Source: Natronorubrum bangense (lineage in GTDB: Archaea > Halobacteriota > Halobacteria > Halobacteriales > Natrialbaceae). From it: a DNA stretch of 64,000 bases. A model generated the notes under the pieces. It saw nothing but the letters and a program-made list of their open reading frames with translations, did not search any database and was not told where the DNA came from. The translations under genes and the position numbers were made by a program. The stretch spans positions 310,001 through 374,000 of the forward strand of contig NZ_CP031305.1 of assembly GCF_004799645.1 (NCBI RefSeq), in the 5' to 3' direction. Of this stretch, positions 62,053-64,000 are shown in pieces. Position 1 is the first letter of the stretch; each line of letters opens with the position of its first letter.

Positions 62053-63399
62053 TTACTCGAGGCGACCCGAAAGCACCTTCGCGGCGGTGAGAATCGGATC
62101 CCAAACGGGGCTAAACGGCGGCGCGTAGGCGAGATCGAGGTTCTGTAGCTCAGTGACGGTCAGGCCCGACGTGACAGCCGTTGCGACGGTGTCGATCCGT
62201 TTCGTCCCCTCGGGGCCGACGAGACCGGCTCCGAGGACGCGGTTGCTCTCCCGGTCAGCGACGAGCGTGACGGTGAGCTCGGTCGCGCCGGGGTAGTAGT
62301 GCGGTCGCGTCTCGGTGTCGATCGTGACGGAGACGGGATCGAATCCAGCCTCGCGTGCGCGCTCGTCGTCGATGACACCGGTTCGGGCAGCACCTAGCTC
62401 GAAGGCTTTGACGATCGCCGTGCCGGCGGTGCCGCCAGTCTCCGTGGGCTCACCCGAAACAGTCGAGCCGATCGCTCGACCGGCTCGGTTCGCTGTCAGC
62501 GCAAGTGGGACGTGGTCGGGCTCGCCAGTGACGACGTTTTCTACCTCGGCGCAGTCGCCCGCGGCGTAGACGTTCTCGTAGTTCGTGCGGCCGTACTCGT
62601 CGGTCGCGATCGCACCCGTTTCCCCGATCTCGATACCAGCCTCCTCAGCGAGTTCGACGTTCGGCGCGACGCCGACGCCGACGATGACCAGATCCGCCGA
62701 CACCGAGTCGTCTTCGACTTCGACTGCCTCGACGTGGTCGCTGCCAGCGAAGCCCTGGACGGCGGTCTCGAGGTGGAGATCGACGCCCTGTTCGCGGAGG
62801 TGTTCCTCGACGACCTGTGCCGTCTCTTCGCCGAAGGGTTGGAGCGTCTGTGGCAGCATCTCGAAAATCGAAACGTCGACGCCGCGTTCGTCGAGCGCTT
62901 CGGCCATCTCGACGCCGACGTAGCCGCCGCCGACGATTGCGGCGGTTGCTGGCTCGTGGTCCGAGACGTAGTCTTCGATGGCGTCAGCCTGGTCCATGCT
63001 CCGGAGAGTGAACACGCCCTCGAGGTCGATCCCATCGAAGGGTGGGACGATGGCGCGTGCGCCTGTGCCGATCAGCAGGTCGCCGTAGGACTGCTCGAAG
63101 CGCTCGCCGTCGGCCTCGACGGTGACGGTTTTCGCCTCGGGGTCGATCGCGACGACCTCGTGGCCGGTCCGCAGGTCGACGTCACGTTGCTCGCGGAACT
63201 CCTCGGGCGTGACTGAGACGAGGTCCTCGAGGTTCTCGACGTCGCCTTTGATGTAGTAGGGCATTCCACAGCCCGCATACGAGACCCACTCGCCTTTTTC
63301 GAAGACGAGTACGTCCCGGTCCGGGGCCTCGCGTTTGGCCTTGCTTGCGGCACTCATCCCGGCTGCGTCCCCGCCGACGATGACGAACGGATCTGTCAT
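62053..63399 (-). CDS. CoA-disulfide reductase-like FAD/NAD(P) oxidoreductase
   Basis: This 448-residue flavoprotein belongs to the pyridine nucleotide-disulfide oxidoreductase family. The N-terminal FAD motif is VIVGGDAAGMSAASKA and the single redox Cys44 lies in YAGCGMPYY, the CoA-disulfide reductase/NADH oxidase pattern. The second nucleotide motif is AIVGGGYVGVEMAEAL (near 154) and the FAD motif VYAAGDCAEV lies near 272. A dimerisation domain closes with YAPPFSPVWDPILTAAKVL. It probably maintains thiol redox balance (gamma-glutamylcysteine or CoA). The exact substrate is not readable. Confidence 0.88.
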   Translation of the reverse strand: MTDPFVIVGGDAAGMSAASKAKREAPDRDVLVFEKGEWVSYAGCGMPYYIKGDVENLEDLVSVTPEEFREQRDVDLRTGHEVVAIDPEAKTVTVEADGERFEQSYGDLLIGTGARAIVPPFDGIDLEGVFTLRSMDQADAIEDYVSDHEPATAAIVGGGYVGVEMAEALDERGVDVSIFEMLPQTLQPFGEETAQVVEEHLREQGVDLHLETAVQGFAGSDHVEAVEVEDDSVSADLVIVGVGVAPNVELAEEAGIEIGETGAIATDEYGRTNYENVYAAGDCAEVENVVTGEPDHVPLALTANRAGRAIGSTVSGEPTETGGTAGTAIVKAFELGAARTGVIDDERAREAGFDPVSVTIDTETRPHYYPGATELTVTLVADRESNRVLGAGLVGPEGTKRIDTVATAVTSGLTVTELQNLDLAYAPPFSPVWDPILTAAKVLSGRLE

Positions 63400-63623
63400 G
63401 ACTGGCGATACGCTCGCACCATAGTAAAGTATTTCCCAAAGTGCACAATACTAAGAAGTCGTCGAAAGCGTTGATCACCAGCGACTGTGCTTGGTGGACA
63501 CGCGTGACTGCGTCGGATATCACGTGACTGCGCCGTGGTCGAAGCTGGACAGTCGAGAACTGTCTGTGGATGCTTCCAGCTACGTTCTATGTGCACACGT
63601 CTCAAGAATTATCCGTAATCGGA

Positions 63624-63875
63624 TTACTCGAGGTCGACGCGCCCGCTCGCGTAGACCGTAATCTCGTGGCCACGGTACTGAAACGAGACTCGGCCGCGCC
63701 GAGTCGTCGGTCCGGATATCGTCGGTTCGAAGAGTCGATCCAGCGCGTTCGTATCGACAACGTCGTACAGCGGTGGTTCGAGGCTGGCAGGATCGATGTT
63801 GTCTGCGTCCGCGACGGCCTCGATGACACGCAGACTTGGACTTGCGTTCGCCTCCGGCGATTCGTGTTCGAGCAT
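63624..63875 (-). CDS. HalOD1 output-domain protein
   Basis: An 83-residue protein consisting of one domain: SPSLRVIEAVADADNIDPAS, LEPPLYDVVDTNALDRLFEP and SFQYRGHEITVYASGRVDLE. This matches the HalOD1 domain common in haloarchaea, where it is found alone or with response-regulator receivers. Function is unknown beyond presumed signalling output. It lies 5 bp after a truncated minus-strand frame. Confidence 0.82.
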   Translation of the reverse strand: MLEHESPEANASPSLRVIEAVADADNIDPASLEPPLYDVVDTNALDRLFEPTISGPTTRRGRVSFQYRGHEITVYASGRVDLE

Positions 63876-63880
63876 ATGAA

Positions 63881-64000
63881 TTAGACCAGCAACTGGACGT
63901 CCGATTCGGCCATGTGCTGGATCGCAGTTGCTGCGCCGACACCTGTCGTCACGCCGTCGTAGAAGTCGTTTTCGTCGTACTCCATCAGCTCGATGGTCAT
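63881..64000 (-). CDS. C-terminal part of an unidentified protein (truncated at window edge)
   Basis: A 39-codon open frame reads from the window edge to TAA at 63881: TIELMEYDENDFYDGVTTGV, then GAATAIQHMAESDVQLLV. An ATG falls exactly on the edge, but the true start may lie beyond. It resembles the tail of a small soluble haloarchaeal protein. No family is assigned. It is closely followed by the HalOD1-type gene. Confidence 0.45.
   Translation of the reverse strand: MTIELMEYDENDFYDGVTTGVGAATAIQHMAESDVQLLV

Overview
The window is haloarchaeal chromosome, probably from a Natrialbales-type genus (Natrinema, Haloterrigena, Natronorubrum); the genus is inference. The evidence is high GC with strongly acidic proteins, Tat-type twin-arginine lipoprotein signals, TATA boxes 25-32 nt ahead of leaderless starts, and archaeal genes: FEN-1, RNase P component 4, an SRP RNA with a helix 6 arm, and the archaeal mevalonate decarboxylase. 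Most of it is ordinary chromosome, with a few accessory islands.

Layout. 1-6766: a branched-chain/amino-acid ABC transporter (livK-livH-livM, minus strand), proline dehydrogenase, a Bat-type HTH regulator and an aldehyde dehydrogenase, probably one proline/amino-acid catabolism locus sharing a palindromic operator motif. 6915-10497: a FabG/PhaB-type reductase with two small regulatory proteins, a DUF3267 membrane protease and a PadR regulator. 10570-12199: squalene/phytoene synthase and small DNA-binding proteins. 12218-24553: a complete aerobic carbon-monoxide dehydrogenase locus. mocA-moeA (molybdenum cofactor tailoring) diverge from coxG-M-S-L-(XdhC+YHS)-D-E-(DUF364-like)-xdhC, nine genes that mostly overlap by 4 nt. 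CoxL carries AYRCSFR, the form I signature of genuine CO oxidisers.

24710-29280: a helix-hairpin-helix protein, an AAA ATPase fragment, a K+ channel/TrkA protein and membrane proteins. About 29449-29755: SRP (7S) RNA. 30473-32008: an operon of RNase P component 4, a YhbY RNA-binding protein and MscS. 32240-37665: the most unusual locus, a two-gene cassette (Tat lipoprotein peptide-binding protein plus PAP2/AUR1-type membrane phosphatase) present twice in tandem, with no ABC permease or ATPase nearby. 37782-51211: housekeeping and conserved haloarchaeal genes (CbiX plus DR2241, Trm112, DoxX, PurA, a large coiled-coil protein, UPF0058, DUF998, an iron-box-controlled ABC ATPase, a DUF5793-type protein).

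51419-57562: a methyltransferase, tRNA-Gly(UCC) followed by duplicated copies of its 3' end, two universal stress proteins, a PflX-like radical SAM protein, DICT and DUF7344-type proteins and an acetyltransferase. 57662-59387: an apparently intact IS200/IS605 element (tnpA, tnpB). 59822-64000: FEN-1, mevalonate-pathway decarboxylase, CoA-disulfide-reductase-like flavoprotein, a HalOD1-type protein and a truncated ORF.

Functionally, the cox locus is self-contained: structural subunits, maturation AAA/VWA pair, two XdhC proteins and cofactor nucleotidyl/molybdo-transferases. It should let the host use CO as a supplementary electron donor. The XdhC-YHS fusion and the DUF364-like gene suggest a haloarchaeal variation in metal-site assembly. 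The best candidate for an undescribed system is the duplicated binding-protein/PAP2 cassette. All function calls come from reading the sequence; no database search was run.
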